Shown: positions 1 to 8,978 of the stretch, in pieces
Layout: each line of letters starts with the position of its first letter
Position numbering within the stretch: position 1 is the first letter of the stretch
From: Paracoccaceae bacterium
Lineage (GTDB): Bacteria; Pseudomonadota; Alphaproteobacteria; Rhodobacterales; Rhodobacteraceae
NCBI GenBank assembly: GCA_028875855.1
Contig: JAGWVA010000006.1
Location: forward strand, 27,340-91,339
DNA: 64,000 nucleotides
Reading direction: 5' to 3'
Translations under genes and position numbers: made by a program
The notes under the pieces: generated by a model
The model's database searches: none
What the model was told of the DNA's origin: nothing
What the model saw: only the letters and a program-made list of their open reading frames with translations

Positions 1-639
1 CTTGCCAAGAACGACGCCCATGCGCTTGGCAATCGCCGGGTGTTGCGCGCGCTTGGGGCCTATGCGGTCAACCTCGTGTCGTCGCCTGGTTCGGGGAAGA
101 CAACGCTTCTGGTGAAGACGATCGGGATGATGGGCGACAGTCCGCTGGCCGTGATCGAGGGCGACCAGCAGACCGAGAACGACGCCGACCGCATCCGCGC
201 CACCGGCGCCCCGGCGGTGCAGGTGAACACCGGCAAGGGCTGTCATCTGGACGGCCACATGGTCGGCCACGCGATGGATCATCTGAACCTCAAGCCCGGC
301 AGTTTCCTTTTCATCGAGAATGTCGGCAACCTCGTCTGCCCCGCCGCCTTCGATCTGGGCGAGGACGCCAAGGTCGCGATCCTTTCGGTGACGGAGGGCG
401 AGGACAAGCCGCTGAAATACCCCGACATGTTCACCGCCGCGAAGCTGGCCATCCTCAACAAGGTGGACCTGGCGCCCTATACGGATGCCGATCTCGACGC
501 TTACGAGGCGAACCTGCGCCGGGTGAACCCGCTGATCGAGATCCTGCGCGTCTCGGCGCGCACCGGCGAAGGGATGGAGGCGTGGGTCCGCTGGCTGAAA
601 TCCCGGCACGCGGCCAAGACGCTTGCGAAGGCCGGTTGA
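1..639 (+). CDS. hypB: HypB, hydrogenase nickel-incorporation GTPase (5' end cut off by window)
   Basis: HypB is the cytoplasmic GTPase that, with HypA, delivers nickel to the large subunit of [NiFe]-hydrogenases. The visible part has the P-loop [11 protein letters not shown], the ENVGNLVCP segment and the NKVDL guanine-specificity motif, all in the order expected for HypB. The ORF track starts at a GTG (position 40), but the frame is open to base 1 and those codons ([13 protein letters not shown]) match the normal HypB region before the P-loop. The gene therefore begins upstream, and any N-terminal His-rich metal-storage stretch lies outside the window. The stop is one base from the hypC start, so they are co-transcribed. 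Confidence 0.96.
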   Translation, partial: LAKNDAHALGNRRVLRALGAYAVNLVSSPGSGKTTLLVKTIGMMGDSPLAVIEGDQQTENDADRIRATGAPAVQVNTGKGCHLDGHMVGHAMDHLNLKPGSFLFIENVGNLVCPAAFDLGEDAKVAILSVTEGEDKPLKYPDMFTAAKLAILNKVDLAPYTDADLDAYEANLRRVNPLIEILRVSARTGEGMEAWVRWLKSRHAAKTLAKAG

Positions 640-640
640 G

Positions 641-931
641 ATGTGCCTTGGGATCCCCGGCCAGATCGTGGCCATCACTGATGCGGAACGGCTGATGGCG
701 CTGGCCGATGTCTCGGGCGTGCGGCGGGCGGTGAACGTGGCCTGCATCGCCGACGGGCGGCTGGAAAACCTGATTGGCTGCTGGACGCTGATCCACGTGG
801 GGTTTGCCATGAGCCGGATCGACGCGGACGAGGCCGCGAAGACGCTGGAGGCGCTGCGCGATCTGGGCGAAGCGCAGGAAGCCCTGGAGGCGATGGCCGA
901 GGGGCAAAGGGCGCTGGAGGGCAAGTCGTGA
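641..931 (+). CDS. hypC: HypC, hydrogenase maturation chaperone
   Basis: This is a 96-aa HypC/HupF family protein. It carries the Fe(CN)2CO group with HypD and chaperones the hydrogenase large-subunit precursor in the cytoplasm. The ORF track starts 18 bases upstream, but the family needs Met-Cys at the very N-terminus, because Cys2 is the functional ligand after Met removal. MCLGIPGQIV at 641 is therefore the start. The 3' end overlaps hypD by GTGA. A second HypC-family gene lies at 61287-61529, so the genome encodes at least two. Confidence 0.96.
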   Translation: MCLGIPGQIVAITDAERLMALADVSGVRRAVNVACIADGRLENLIGCWTLIHVGFAMSRIDADEAAKTLEALRDLGEAQEALEAMAEGQRALEGKS

Positions 932-2064
932 AATACGCGAGCGAATTCCGCGACCCCAAGGCGGCAAAGGCGATCCTTGCCGCCATCGCCCGGGCGGCCG
1001 ACTCCATAGGCGCCACCCGCGAGAGACCCGTGCACATCATGGAAATCTGCGGCGGCCACACGCATGCGATCTTCCGCTACGGGCTCGACAAGCTGGTGCA
1101 CGAGGGGGTGGAGTTCATCCACGGCCCGGGCTGCCCGGTCTGCGTGCTGCCGATGAGCCGGGTGGACGAATGCGTCGAGATCGCCGAGCGGCCGGAGGTG
1201 ATCTTTACCACCTTCGGCGACGCGATGCGGGTGCCCGGCACGAAACGCTCGCTTGTGCAGGCGAAGGCGGCGGGCGCGGATATCCGCATGGTCTATTCGC
1301 CGCTCGACGCGCTGGACCTCGCCCGGCGCAGCCCGGGGCGCGAAGTGGTGTTCTTCGGGCTGGGCTTCGAGACGACGACCCCCTCGACCGCGCTGTCGAT
1401 CCAGGCCGCCGCGCGCGAGGGGCTGACGAATTTCTCGGTCTTCTGCAACCACATCACGGTGCCCGAGCCGATCAGGGCGCTGCTGGACGATCCCCACATG
1501 ACGCTCGATGGCTTCATCGGGCCGGGGCATGTGTCGATGGTGATCGGCACCCATCCCTACGACTTCATCGCCCGCGACTACCGCAAGCCCATCGTGGTGG
1601 CGGGCTTCGAGCCGCTGGACCTTCTGCAATCCGTGCTGATGGTGCTGCGCCAGATCGAGGACGGCCGGGCGGAGGTCGAAAACCAGTATGCCCGCGTGGT
1701 GCCGGAACATGGCAACCCCGTGAGCCTTGCCGCCATCGCGGATGTCTATGAACGCCGTCCATCCTTCGAATGGCGGGGGCTGGGGGAAATCGACGCCTCG
1801 GGCCTGCGGATCCGGGCGAAATACGCGGCCTTCGATGCCGAGGAGAAATTCGGCATCGGTTATGCGGCGGGGCCAAGGCATGTGGCCGAACCCGAAGGCT
1901 GCGCCTGCGGGGCGGTGATGACCGGGCGGATCAAGCCCCCGGCCTGCCCGCACATCGGCAAGGGCTGCACCCCCGAGACGCCGCTGGGCGCGCTGATGGT
2001 GTCGTCCGAGGGGGCCTGCGCGGCCTATTGGCAGTATGGCGGGGTGCGGGCGGCAGCGGAGTAG
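928..2064 (+). CDS. hypD: HypD, Fe-S scaffold for the Fe(CN)2CO cofactor
   Basis: This 378-aa protein has the usual HypD length. HypD holds a [4Fe-4S] cluster and is the scaffold on which the Fe(CN)2CO group is built with HypC and HypE. Visible family motifs are MEICGGHTH near the N-terminus, GPGCPVCVLP, and a Cys-rich C-terminal third (EGCACGAVMTGRIKPPACPHIGKGC as the cluster region, in pieces). It starts at a GTG overlapping the hypC stop (GTGA), which indicates translational coupling. Confidence 0.97.
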   Translation: MKYASEFRDPKAAKAILAAIARAADSIGATRERPVHIMEICGGHTHAIFRYGLDKLVHEGVEFIHGPGCPVCVLPMSRVDECVEIAERPEVIFTTFGDAMRVPGTKRSLVQAKAAGADIRMVYSPLDALDLARRSPGREVVFFGLGFETTTPSTALSIQAAAREGLTNFSVFCNHITVPEPIRALLDDPHMTLDGFIGPGHVSMVIGTHPYDFIARDYRKPIVVAGFEPLDLLQSVLMVLRQIEDGRAEVENQYARVVPEHGNPVSLAAIADVYERRPSFEWRGLGEIDASGLRIRAKYAAFDAEEKFGIGYAAGPRHVAEPEGCACGAVMTGRIKPPACPHIGKGCTPETPLGALMVSSEGACAAYWQYGGVRAAAE

Positions 2065-2083
2065 AGGGGGGCGCTGCCCCCCT
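2065..2083. repeat. GC-rich hairpin between hypD and hypE
   Basis: A perfect 8-bp inverted repeat, AGGGGGGC-gct-GCCCCCCT, starts just after the hypD stop. It is followed by CCCCCCGGGATATTTCGGGACAG. This pairing of a G-tract/C-tract hairpin with a GATATTT tail looks like the short intergenic repeats common in Rhodobacteraceae. There is no T-run, so it is more likely an mRNA-stability or attenuation element than a strong terminator. Confidence 0.6.
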
Positions 2084-2133
2084 GTGACCCCCCGGGATAT
2101 TTCGGGACAGAAAATGAGCAGGCAGGAGGACCG

Positions 2134-3156
2134 ATGGCGCTGCGCGACACTCATGTGACGCTGGCCCATGGCGGCGGCGGAAAGGCGATGCGGGACCTGA
2201 TCGAAGAGGTCTTCACCGCCGTGTTCGATCCGCCCGGGATGGAAGATCAGGCGCGGCTGACGAATGAAGCCCTTGCCGAGCGCGGTGCGCGGCTGGCCTT
2301 TACCACCGACAGTTTCGTGGTGACGCCGGTTGAATTTCCCGGCGGCGATATCGGCAAGATCGCGGTCTGCGGAACGGTGAACGACCTTGCCGTGGGGGGC
2401 GCGCGGCCGCTCTGGCTGTCGGCGGCCTTCATTATCGAGGAGGGATGCGAGGTGGCGTTGCTGCGCCGCATCGTCGCCTCGATGGCGCGGGAGGCGACCG
2501 CCGCGGGGGTGCGGATCGTGACGGGGGACACCAAGGTCGTCGGGCGCGGATCGGCGGACAAGGTCTTCGTCACCACCTCGGGCGTGGGGGTGATCCCGCC
2601 GGGGCGGGACATGGCGGCGGGGCTGATCCGGCCCGGCGACGTGGCGATCGTGAACGGGCGACTGGGGGACCACGGAGCGGCGATCCTTGCGGCGCGGGGG
2701 GATCTGGCGCTGTCCACCGACCTGCAATCCGACTGCCGGAGCCTTTGGCATCTGATGGCGGCGGTTCTCGACGCGGCGCCGGGGACGCGGGCCGCGCGCG
2801 ATGCGACGCGCGGCGGCTTGGCGGCGGCTTTGAACGAGATGGCCGCTGCCGCGTGCGTCGGGATCGAGATCGACGAGGAGGCGCTGCCGCTGCATGACGA
2901 GGTGCGCGGGGTCTGCGAGATCCTTGGCCTCGATCCGCTCTATCTGGCGAACGAAGGCACGCTGGTGGCCTTTGTCCCCGAAGATCAGGCGACCGCCGCG
3001 CTGGCGGCAATGCAGGCGACCGAGGCGGGCCGGGGGGCGGCGATCATCGGGCGGGCCGTCGGCACGCATCCCGGGATGGTCACCCTGCGCACGGCATTTG
3101 GCGGCAGCCGCATCGTGGACATGCTGGTGGGAGAGCAGTTGCCGCGCATCTGCTGA
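2134..3156 (+). CDS. hypE: HypE, carbamoyl dehydratase (cyanide-ligand synthesis)
   Basis: This 340-aa member of the PurM/ThiL/SelD superfamily dehydrates the HypF-transferred thiocarbamoyl group on its C-terminal cysteine to thiocyanate, giving the CN ligands of the NiFe site. The protein ends exactly in LPRIC, the diagnostic HypE C-terminus with the reactive Cys. The N-terminal LAHGGGGKAM and the GTVNDLAVGGARP segment match the ATP-binding fold. A good Shine-Dalgarno (AGGAGG) precedes the ATG. A 69-bp gap with a hairpin separates it from hypD. HypF and HypA are not in the window. Confidence 0.97.
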   Translation: MALRDTHVTLAHGGGGKAMRDLIEEVFTAVFDPPGMEDQARLTNEALAERGARLAFTTDSFVVTPVEFPGGDIGKIAVCGTVNDLAVGGARPLWLSAAFIIEEGCEVALLRRIVASMAREATAAGVRIVTGDTKVVGRGSADKVFVTTSGVGVIPPGRDMAAGLIRPGDVAIVNGRLGDHGAAILAARGDLALSTDLQSDCRSLWHLMAAVLDAAPGTRAARDATRGGLAAALNEMAAAACVGIEIDEEALPLHDEVRGVCEILGLDPLYLANEGTLVAFVPEDQATAALAAMQATEAGRGAAIIGRAVGTHPGMVTLRTAFGGSRIVDMLVGEQLPRIC

Positions 3157-3177
3157 GACGGGCGGGCGATCCCGGCG

Positions 3178-3810
3178 TCAGCCTCCGCCCATACGCCGCC
3201 AGAAGCCCCGGGCGCGGCTGTCGGCCTCTTCCAGCACGTCGCTGACCTCTTCCAGAACGGGGGCGATGCGGCGGCGGCGGAAGCGGACCCAGACCCGGCG
3301 CAGGAACAGCAGGATCATGAGCAGACCGCCCAGCACGATCACGGTCACCCAGGGGAACACCGTGGCCTTCGGGTCCGCCACGACGCACAAGGCCACCGCA
3401 TTGGGGAAGATCGTCAGGAACTGGCTGCGCCAGCCGTAATAGGTGACCATCACCCATTTCGGCTTGTCCTGCGGGGAGATGTAGTTGCTGGCCTCGGTCT
3501 CGAGATCGAAGCTGTCGAACTTGAAATAGGGCGGCCAGCCCCAGCCGGTATCTTCGTTGCGAAAGACGATGGGTTGGCCGTTCGGGCGGATCGCCTGAAT
3601 GAACTTGATGTCGCGCCCGCTGCCGGACTTGTTCGTGCCGCTCGTGCCGGAGGCGGGCGGAGAGAAGAAGAAGCGGTTGGAGCCAAGGTCCATGCGCTGC
3701 GTGTTGGTCGCGACGATCCGCACGACGGAATGGCTGGGCAGGTTGTAGTCGAAGAACAGGAAGACGGTCAGCGCGAGCAGCGCGTAGAAGATCCATTTCA
3801 CCCAGCGCAT
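3178..3810 (-). CDS. DUF1523-like membrane-anchored protein
   Basis: This 210-aa protein has an N-terminal membrane anchor (about residues 5-22, WIFYALLALTVFLFF), a soluble domain with a WGWPPYFKFD segment, and a second hydrophobic stretch (about 150-175, VTVIVLGGLLMILLFL) followed by an Arg-rich cytoplasmic tail. It resembles the DUF1523 family of alphaproteobacteria, of unknown function. The 685-aa ORF in the track arises because the frame stays open upstream. The start was placed at MRWVKWIF, just before the first membrane segment. It converges on hypE and is not part of the hydrogenase operon. Confidence 0.8.
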   Translation of the reverse strand: MRWVKWIFYALLALTVFLFFDYNLPSHSVVRIVATNTQRMDLGSNRFFFSPPASGTSGTNKSGSGRDIKFIQAIRPNGQPIVFRNEDTGWGWPPYFKFDSFDLETEASNYISPQDKPKWVMVTYYGWRSQFLTIFPNAVALCVVADPKATVFPWVTVIVLGGLLMILLFLRRVWVRFRRRRIAPVLEEVSDVLEEADSRARGFWRRMGGG

Positions 3811-3936
3811 CGCGGACCCCTCACAAGGCGGGCCACCGGCGGCCCGCTTCCTATTTAGACGCTTGGTCCCGGTCGGGCAATCGCCGGGCCTGCGAAGCCC
3901 GTTGCCGGAGCGCAAAAGCCGCATTACGCTTGCCCC

Positions 3937-5226
3937 ATGACCGCTCCCCAAGCCGCCCTGATGAGCCAGATCGACGCACGCCGCGACCGCCTGATCGCGC
4001 TGACGCAGGGGCTGATCCGCATTCCCACGCTGAACCCTCCGGGGCTGCATTACCGCGAGATCTGCGACTACCTTGCAGAATGGCTCTCCCCGCTTGGCTT
4101 TCGCTGCGACATCCTGCGCGCCAGCGGGGCCATCGCGGACAGCGACCGGCATCCGCGCTGGAACCTTGTCGCCCGGCGCGAGGGGGCGCGGCCCGGCGAC
4201 TGCGTGCATTTCAACGGCCACCACGATGTCGTCGCGGTGGGCGAGGGATGGACGACCGATCCCTTTGGCGGCGAACTGAAGGACGGGCGCATCTACGGGC
4301 GCGGCGCCTGCGACATGAAGGGCGGCATCGCCAGCGCCGTCATCGCGGCCGAGGCCTTCATCGCCGCCCACCCCGATTACGCCGGCGCCATCGAGATCTC
4401 GGCCACCGCGGACGAGGAATCGGGCGGCTACGGAGGCGTCGCCTGGCTGGCCGAGCAGGGTCATTTCGACCCCGACCGCGTGCAGCATGTCATCATCCCC
4501 GAGCCGCTGAACAAGGACCGCATCTGCCTTGGCCATCGCGGCGTCTGGTGGGCCGAGATCGAGACGAAGGGCCGGATCGCGCATGGCTCCATGCCCTTCC
4601 TCGGCGACAGCGCGATCCGTCACATGGGGGCCGTGCTGGCCGAGATGGAGGAGGTGCTCTACCCGCTTCTCGCCGGGCGCACCACGGTGATGCCGGTGGT
4701 GCCGGAGGGGGCGCGGTCCTCCACGCTGAACGTCAACGCCATCCACGGCGGCGAGCCGGTGCAGGACGCGGACTACACCGGCCTTCCCGCCCCCTGCGTC
4801 GCCGACAGCTGCACCATCACGATCGACCGCCGCTTCCTGGTCGAAGAGGATATCGGCGCTGTGAAAGGCGAGATCGCCGCCCTGATGGAGCGCGTGAGGG
4901 CACGCCGCCCGACCTTCCGCTATGAGATCCGCGACCTTTTCGAAGTGCAGCCCAGCATGACCGACAAGGACGCCCCCATCGTCCGGTCCACCGCTGCCGC
5001 GATCGAGCGGGTTCTGGCGCGGCGGCCGGATTATGTCGTCTCGCCCGGGACCTACGACCAGAAACACATCGACCGGATCGGCAAGCTGAAGAACTGCATC
5101 GCCTACGGGCCCGGCATCCTCTACCTTGCGCACCAGCCCGACGAATGGGTGGGGGTGGACGACATGGTGGACTCGTCCCGCGTCATGGCGCTGGTGCTGG
5201 CGGATTTGCTCGCGCCACAGGGTTGA
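3937..5226 (+). CDS. M20 family deacylase (ArgE/DapE type)
   Basis: This is a 429-aa zinc-dependent M20 amidohydrolase. The metal and catalytic motifs appear in order: GHHDVV, GRGACDMKGG (bridging Asp), DEESGG (Glu general base and ligand), a later IIPEP ligand and a C-terminal AHQPDEW with the last His. The family includes acetylornithine deacetylase and succinyl-diaminopimelate desuccinylase. The substrate is not determined by sequence. The next gene is a peptide/opine-type ABC binding protein, so an N-acyl amino acid, opine or peptide substrate taken up from outside is a reasonable inference. Confidence 0.85.
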   Translation: MTAPQAALMSQIDARRDRLIALTQGLIRIPTLNPPGLHYREICDYLAEWLSPLGFRCDILRASGAIADSDRHPRWNLVARREGARPGDCVHFNGHHDVVAVGEGWTTDPFGGELKDGRIYGRGACDMKGGIASAVIAAEAFIAAHPDYAGAIEISATADEESGGYGGVAWLAEQGHFDPDRVQHVIIPEPLNKDRICLGHRGVWWAEIETKGRIAHGSMPFLGDSAIRHMGAVLAEMEEVLYPLLAGRTTVMPVVPEGARSSTLNVNAIHGGEPVQDADYTGLPAPCVADSCTITIDRRFLVEEDIGAVKGEIAALMERVRARRPTFRYEIRDLFEVQPSMTDKDAPIVRSTAAAIERVLARRPDYVVSPGTYDQKHIDRIGKLKNCIAYGPGILYLAHQPDEWVGVDDMVDSSRVMALVLADLLAPQG

Positions 5227-5337
5227 CGGGCCCATCCCATCGTGCCGGCCGGGCCCGCGACGAGTCCCTTGCCCGAAAGGCCGATCCCGTGGAACATGAA
5301 GCGACCGCTTGGCGGCCAGGAACCAGGGAGAGCCTCA

Positions 5338-6813
5338 ATGTTCAAACGTCTCATGCTTGCCGCGGCAGCGATCGCGCTGTCGGCGGGCACGGCCCTCGCC
5401 GTGAAGGACACGATCACCATCGGCATGCAACTGGAGCCGCCGATCCTTGATCCCACCGCAGGCGCCGCCGCCGCGATCAAGGAGGTCACCTATGCCAACG
5501 TGTTCGAAGGGCTGACCCGCGTCGTCGAGGACGGATCGATCAAGCCGGGCCTTGCGAAAAGCTGGGACGTGACGGATGGCGGCAAGGTCTGGACCTTCCA
5601 CCTTCAGACGGGCGTGACCTTTCAGGACGGGACGCCCTTCTCGGCGTCGGACGTGAAATTCAGCTTCGACCGCGCGCGGGGGCCGAACAGCCCGAACGCG
5701 CAGAAGCCGAAATATGCCGAGATCGAAAGCGTGGACGTGATCGACCCCGCCACCGTCCGCTTTACCCTCAAGCATCCCGACGGCAACTTCATCTTCGTGA
5801 CGGCGCTTGGCGACAGCGTCATCGTCTCGCCCAAGACGGTCGATCAGGACAAGACCCATCCCGTCGGCACCGGCCCGTTCGAATTCGTGGATTGGGTGAA
5901 GGGCGATCACATCGACCTGAAACGCTACGCCGGCTACTGGGGCAAGAAGCCCGCGCTGGCCAAGGCCACGTTCAAGTTCGTGGCGGACCCCAACGCGGCC
6001 TTTGCCGCCGTGATGTCGGGCGCGATCGACGCCTATCCCGCTTTCCCGGCGCCGGAGACGCTGGCGCAGTTCAAGTCGAACCCGCAGTTCAAGGTCATCG
6101 TCGGCACCACGCAGGGCGAGACGATCATGGCCATCAACAACCGCAACAAGCCGCTGAGCGATGTCCGCGTCCGCGAGGCGATTGCCCATGCGATCAACCG
6201 CAAGGACATCATCGACGGGGCGATGTTCGGCTACGGCACGCCGATCGGCACTCATTTTCCGCCGACCGACCCGAACTACGTCGATCTCACCGGCCTGTCG
6301 AACTACGACCCGGCGCTGTCGAAGAAGCTGCTGGCCGAGGCGGGGGTGACGACGCCGCTCAAGCTGCGCCTTGCGCTGCCGCCGCCGTCCTATGCCCGCC
6401 GGTCGGGCGAGATCATCCAGAACGAGCTGAAGGCGGTCGGCATCGACGCGACCATCACCAACATGGAATGGGCGCAATGGCTGAGCCAGGTCTTCAAGCA
6501 GCATGACTTCGACCTGACGATCGTCAGCCATACCGAGGCCAACGACATCGATATCTACGCCCGGCCCGACTATTACTTCGGCTACAACAACCCGAAGTTC
6601 CAGCACCTGATCCAGACGCTTCAGGCGACCTCGGACCCGGCCGAGCGGGCGAAGATGCTCAAAGAGGCGCAGACGATGATCGCCAAGGATTACGTGAACG
6701 CCTACCTGTTCCAGTATCCGAAGCTGGGCGTCGCCAATGCCCATATCCAGGGCCTCTGGGCCAATGCGCCGAACCAGTCGAACGACCTGACCGGCGTTTC
6801 GTGGGACCAGTGA
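5338..6813 (+). CDS. ABC transporter substrate-binding protein, family 5 (peptide/opine type)
   Basis: This 491-aa periplasmic solute-binding protein has a clear signal peptide (MFKRLMLAAAAIALSAGTALA) and the SBP_bac_5 layout, including FEGLTRV, SFDRAR and VREAIAHAINR. The start was moved from the track's 5242 to the ATG at 5338, where AGGGAG lies at a good distance and the signal peptide begins. No permease or ATPase genes are adjacent, so it is an orphan binding protein that must use a transporter elsewhere. It lies downstream of the M20 deacylase and upstream of a small cupin, a likely catabolic set. Confidence 0.92.
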   Translation: MFKRLMLAAAAIALSAGTALAVKDTITIGMQLEPPILDPTAGAAAAIKEVTYANVFEGLTRVVEDGSIKPGLAKSWDVTDGGKVWTFHLQTGVTFQDGTPFSASDVKFSFDRARGPNSPNAQKPKYAEIESVDVIDPATVRFTLKHPDGNFIFVTALGDSVIVSPKTVDQDKTHPVGTGPFEFVDWVKGDHIDLKRYAGYWGKKPALAKATFKFVADPNAAFAAVMSGAIDAYPAFPAPETLAQFKSNPQFKVIVGTTQGETIMAINNRNKPLSDVRVREAIAHAINRKDIIDGAMFGYGTPIGTHFPPTDPNYVDLTGLSNYDPALSKKLLAEAGVTTPLKLRLALPPPSYARRSGEIIQNELKAVGIDATITNMEWAQWLSQVFKQHDFDLTIVSHTEANDIDIYARPDYYFGYNNPKFQHLIQTLQATSDPAERAKMLKEAQTMIAKDYVNAYLFQYPKLGVANAHIQGLWANAPNQSNDLTGVSWDQ

Positions 6814-6821
6814 TCCTGCCC

Positions 6822-6841
6822 GGCGGCCCTTCGGGGCCGCC
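6822..6841 (+). terminator. GC hairpin with UUCG loop after the binding-protein gene
   Basis: A perfect 8-bp inverted repeat, GGCGGCCC-TTCG-GGGCCGCC, lies 8 bases after the stop. The stable UUCG tetraloop is typical of terminators, but only a weak C/T stretch follows. Partial read-through into the cupin gene 18 bases later is possible. Confidence 0.6.
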
Positions 6842-6859
6842 CCCTTCCCGGACGTGACC

Positions 6860-7201
6860 ATGCCGCACTTCCTGCCCGTTTCCCTTGACGGAATCCCGCC
6901 AGAGGTCAGCCACCCCGACCCCGCCCGCGTCACATCGGGCGATCCGGTCCATACGACGTGGAACATCGAGGAACGCGACGGGCTTTACTGCGGGATCTGG
7001 CAATCCACCCCCGGCGCATGGCGGGTAAACTACACGGAGTGGGAATATTGCCGCATCCTGTCCGGCGTCTCGATCCTGACCGAGGACGGGCAGCCGCCCG
7101 TCACGCTGCGGGCGGGCGACAGCTTCATCCTGCGTCCCGGCTTCACCGGCATCTGGGCGGTGATCGAAACCACGCGCAAGGACTATGTGATCCGCGTCTG
7201 A
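6860..7201 (+). CDS. Small cupin-domain protein
   Basis: This 113-aa single-domain cupin is of the type seen in DUF861/EutQ-like proteins (WEYCRILSGVSILTEDG then AGDSFILRPGFTGIW). The track begins at an in-frame GTG two codons earlier; the ATG at 6860 is preferred. No substrate can be assigned. Its position after the binding protein suggests a role in the same catabolic unit, but the hairpin between them weakens that link. Confidence 0.8.
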   Translation: MPHFLPVSLDGIPPEVSHPDPARVTSGDPVHTTWNIEERDGLYCGIWQSTPGAWRVNYTEWEYCRILSGVSILTEDGQPPVTLRAGDSFILRPGFTGIWAVIETTRKDYVIRV

Positions 7202-7281
7202 GGCAGGCCCGGAGCAAATTCCCCTTATCGTTTCCGCCAGAATGCCGCATCCTGCCCCAAACCCATAAGCGGAGGCAGATC

Positions 7282-7527
7282 ATGGGCATCCTCATCATGT
7301 TGATCGTCGGCGCGATTGCCGGCTGGCTGGCCGGCAAGATCGTCGCGGGCTACGGCTTCGGCCTGATCGGCAACATCGTCGTGGGCATCGTCGGCGCGGT
7401 GATCGCCGGGATGCTGCTGCCGCGGATCGGCGTCGGCATGGGCGGCGGCCTGCTCCGCCAGATCATCAGCGCGACGCTCGGCGCGGTGATCCTGCTGGTG
7501 CTGATCCGGCTGGTCAAACGGGTCTGA
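7282..7527 (+). CDS. GlsB/YeaQ/YmgE family stress-response membrane protein
   Basis: This 81-aa, very hydrophobic Gly-rich protein has three membrane-spanning stretches and the family signature AIAGWLAGKI...GLIGNIVVGIVGAVIAG. It is the size typical of the YeaQ/YmgE (transglycosylase-associated protein) family. Its biochemical role is unknown; relatives are linked to envelope or acid stress. The ATG at 7282 follows a GGAGG sequence. The track ORF begins upstream in non-coding sequence. A hairpin terminator follows. Confidence 0.85.
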   Translation: MGILIMLIVGAIAGWLAGKIVAGYGFGLIGNIVVGIVGAVIAGMLLPRIGVGMGGGLLRQIISATLGAVILLVLIRLVKRV

Positions 7528-7533
7528 GGCGGC

Positions 7534-7551
7534 GGGGGCCCGAAGGCCCCC
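7534..7551. terminator. Hairpin between convergent genes
   Basis: GGGGGCC-CGAA-GGCCCCC forms a perfect 7-bp stem with a stable CGAA loop in the 34-bp gap between the convergent GlsB-type and creatinase genes. It could serve as a bidirectional terminator. Confidence 0.65.
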
Positions 7552-7561
7552 ACCCTCTCGG

Positions 7562-8773
7562 TCAGCCGACCACGTTGAAGCCGGGGCCGTAGGGATAGCC
7601 GGTGATGTCCTCACCCCCGTCTTCCCCGATCACGAGGATGTCGTGCTCGCGGTAGCCGCCTGCGCCGGGCATCCCCTCGGGCAGGGTCAGCATCGGCTCC
7701 ATGCTGATGACCATGCCGGGTTCCAGCACCGTGTCGATATCCTCGCGCAGCTCCAGCCCGGCTTCGCGCCCGTAGTAATGCGACAGCACGCCGAAGGAAT
7801 GGCCATAGCCGAAGGTCCGGTATTGCAGCAGGTCGCGTTCGGCGAAGAAGTCGTTGATCCGCGCCGTCACCTCAGCACAGCTTATGCCCGGCTTGAGAAG
7901 GCTCATGCCGTATTCATGGGCGGCCACGTTCGCCTCCCATATCTTCAGGCTCGCGTCATCGACCTCGCCCACGAACATCGTGCGTTCCAGCGCGGTGTAA
8001 TAGCCCGAGATCATCGGGAAGCAGTTCAGGCTGAGGATGTCGCCGCGCTTCAGCTTGCGCCCCGTCACCGGATTATGCGCGCCGTCCGTGTTCAGCCCGG
8101 ACTGGAACCATACCCACGTGTCGCGGTATTCGGCATCGGGAAAACGCCTTGCGATCTCAAGCTCCATCGCGTCGCGGCCTGCCATGGCGATGTCGATCTC
8201 GCGCAGCCCTTCCTTCACCGCGTCGCGGATCGCATAGCCGCCGACGTCCGCCACCGCCGCGCCTGCGCGGATCAGCTCGATCTCGGCGGGCGATTTGACC
8301 ATCCGCTGCTGCATGGTCGCCGGCGCGATATCCATTCCCCGTTTGACCTTGAGGAAAGCGTTGAACTTCTCCGACTGCACAAGGGTCAGGTGATCCGCCT
8401 CGACCCCGACCGCCTTGCCGGTGCCCGTGACATGGGCCACCGCGCGCCAGAAGTTGTCGCGGGTCCAGTCGGTATAGGTCAGGCTGTCACCGTAGCTGCG
8501 CCGCCAGGGCTGGCCCGCGTCGATCCCGGCGCTGATCGTCACGCATTGGTCGGACGTCACCACCAGCGCATAGGGCCGCCCGAAGGAGCAGTAGAGAAAC
8601 CCCGAGTAATAGGCGATGTTGTGCATCGACGTCAGCACGACCGCATCGAGCGAATGCATCTCGAGGATATCGCGCAGACCGGCAAGACGGTCTTCGTATT
8701 CCTCGGGCGCGAAGGGCAGCGGGGCCTTGGCCCCGTTGTGGACGGCCGAGAATTCCGGGCGTTTCAGGTTCAT
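7562..8773 (-). CDS. Creatinase (creatine amidinohydrolase)
   Basis: This 403-aa protein of the pita-bread (M24-like) fold is the same length as well-known Pseudomonas creatinase and shares long, nearly identical stretches with it as I recall that sequence: SGFLYCSFGRPYALVVT, WFQSGLNTDGAHNPVT, GDILSLNCFPMISGYYTALE, LQYRTFGYGHSFG and LEPGMVISMEPM. Creatinase hydrolyses creatine to sarcosine and urea in the cytoplasm without a metal; the catalytic His sits in the GAHNPVT segment. No sarcosine oxidase, creatininase or urease genes are in the window, so the downstream steps must be encoded elsewhere. Confidence 0.93.
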   Translation of the reverse strand: MNLKRPEFSAVHNGAKAPLPFAPEEYEDRLAGLRDILEMHSLDAVVLTSMHNIAYYSGFLYCSFGRPYALVVTSDQCVTISAGIDAGQPWRRSYGDSLTYTDWTRDNFWRAVAHVTGTGKAVGVEADHLTLVQSEKFNAFLKVKRGMDIAPATMQQRMVKSPAEIELIRAGAAVADVGGYAIRDAVKEGLREIDIAMAGRDAMELEIARRFPDAEYRDTWVWFQSGLNTDGAHNPVTGRKLKRGDILSLNCFPMISGYYTALERTMFVGEVDDASLKIWEANVAAHEYGMSLLKPGISCAEVTARINDFFAERDLLQYRTFGYGHSFGVLSHYYGREAGLELREDIDTVLEPGMVISMEPMLTLPEGMPGAGGYREHDILVIGEDGGEDITGYPYGPGFNVVG

Positions 8774-8932
8774 GTCAGACCTCCGTCACGGGGTCTTTGA
8801 CCGGACCCCGAAAGGTCCCGGCGTACAGGACGGATGCGGGATGACCGCAAGCAGCGGGGCCGTGCCCCTGTGGCGACGCCATCGCCACGGCTCGGATGCA
8901 AGATGATCCAGAGGCCGGATTCCGGCAAGCCC

Positions 8933-8974
8933 GAATTTTCGCCGGAGAGTCGTTGTGATTTCTCGGCGGAAAAT
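8933..8974 (-). terminator. Imperfect hairpin after the SDR/enoyl-CoA hydratase operon
   Basis: GAATTTTCGCCGGAG and CTCGGCGGAAAATC form an imperfect inverted repeat just downstream (minus strand) of the enoyl-CoA hydratase stop. On the minus strand the stem begins with an A/T-rich arm. It could terminate the leftward operon before the creatinase promoter region. Confidence 0.4.
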
Positions 8975-8978
8975 CAGG

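Noticed and set aside
2065-2083. Mobile-element end at the hypD-hypE hairpin
   Set aside because: Only a short hairpin with no transposase or target duplication; such G/C-tract hairpins are common in related genomes.
3178-5235. 685-aa minus-strand ORF
   Set aside because: Only its last 210 residues (DUF1523-like protein) look real. The rest is antisense to the M20 deacylase, whose motifs are intact.
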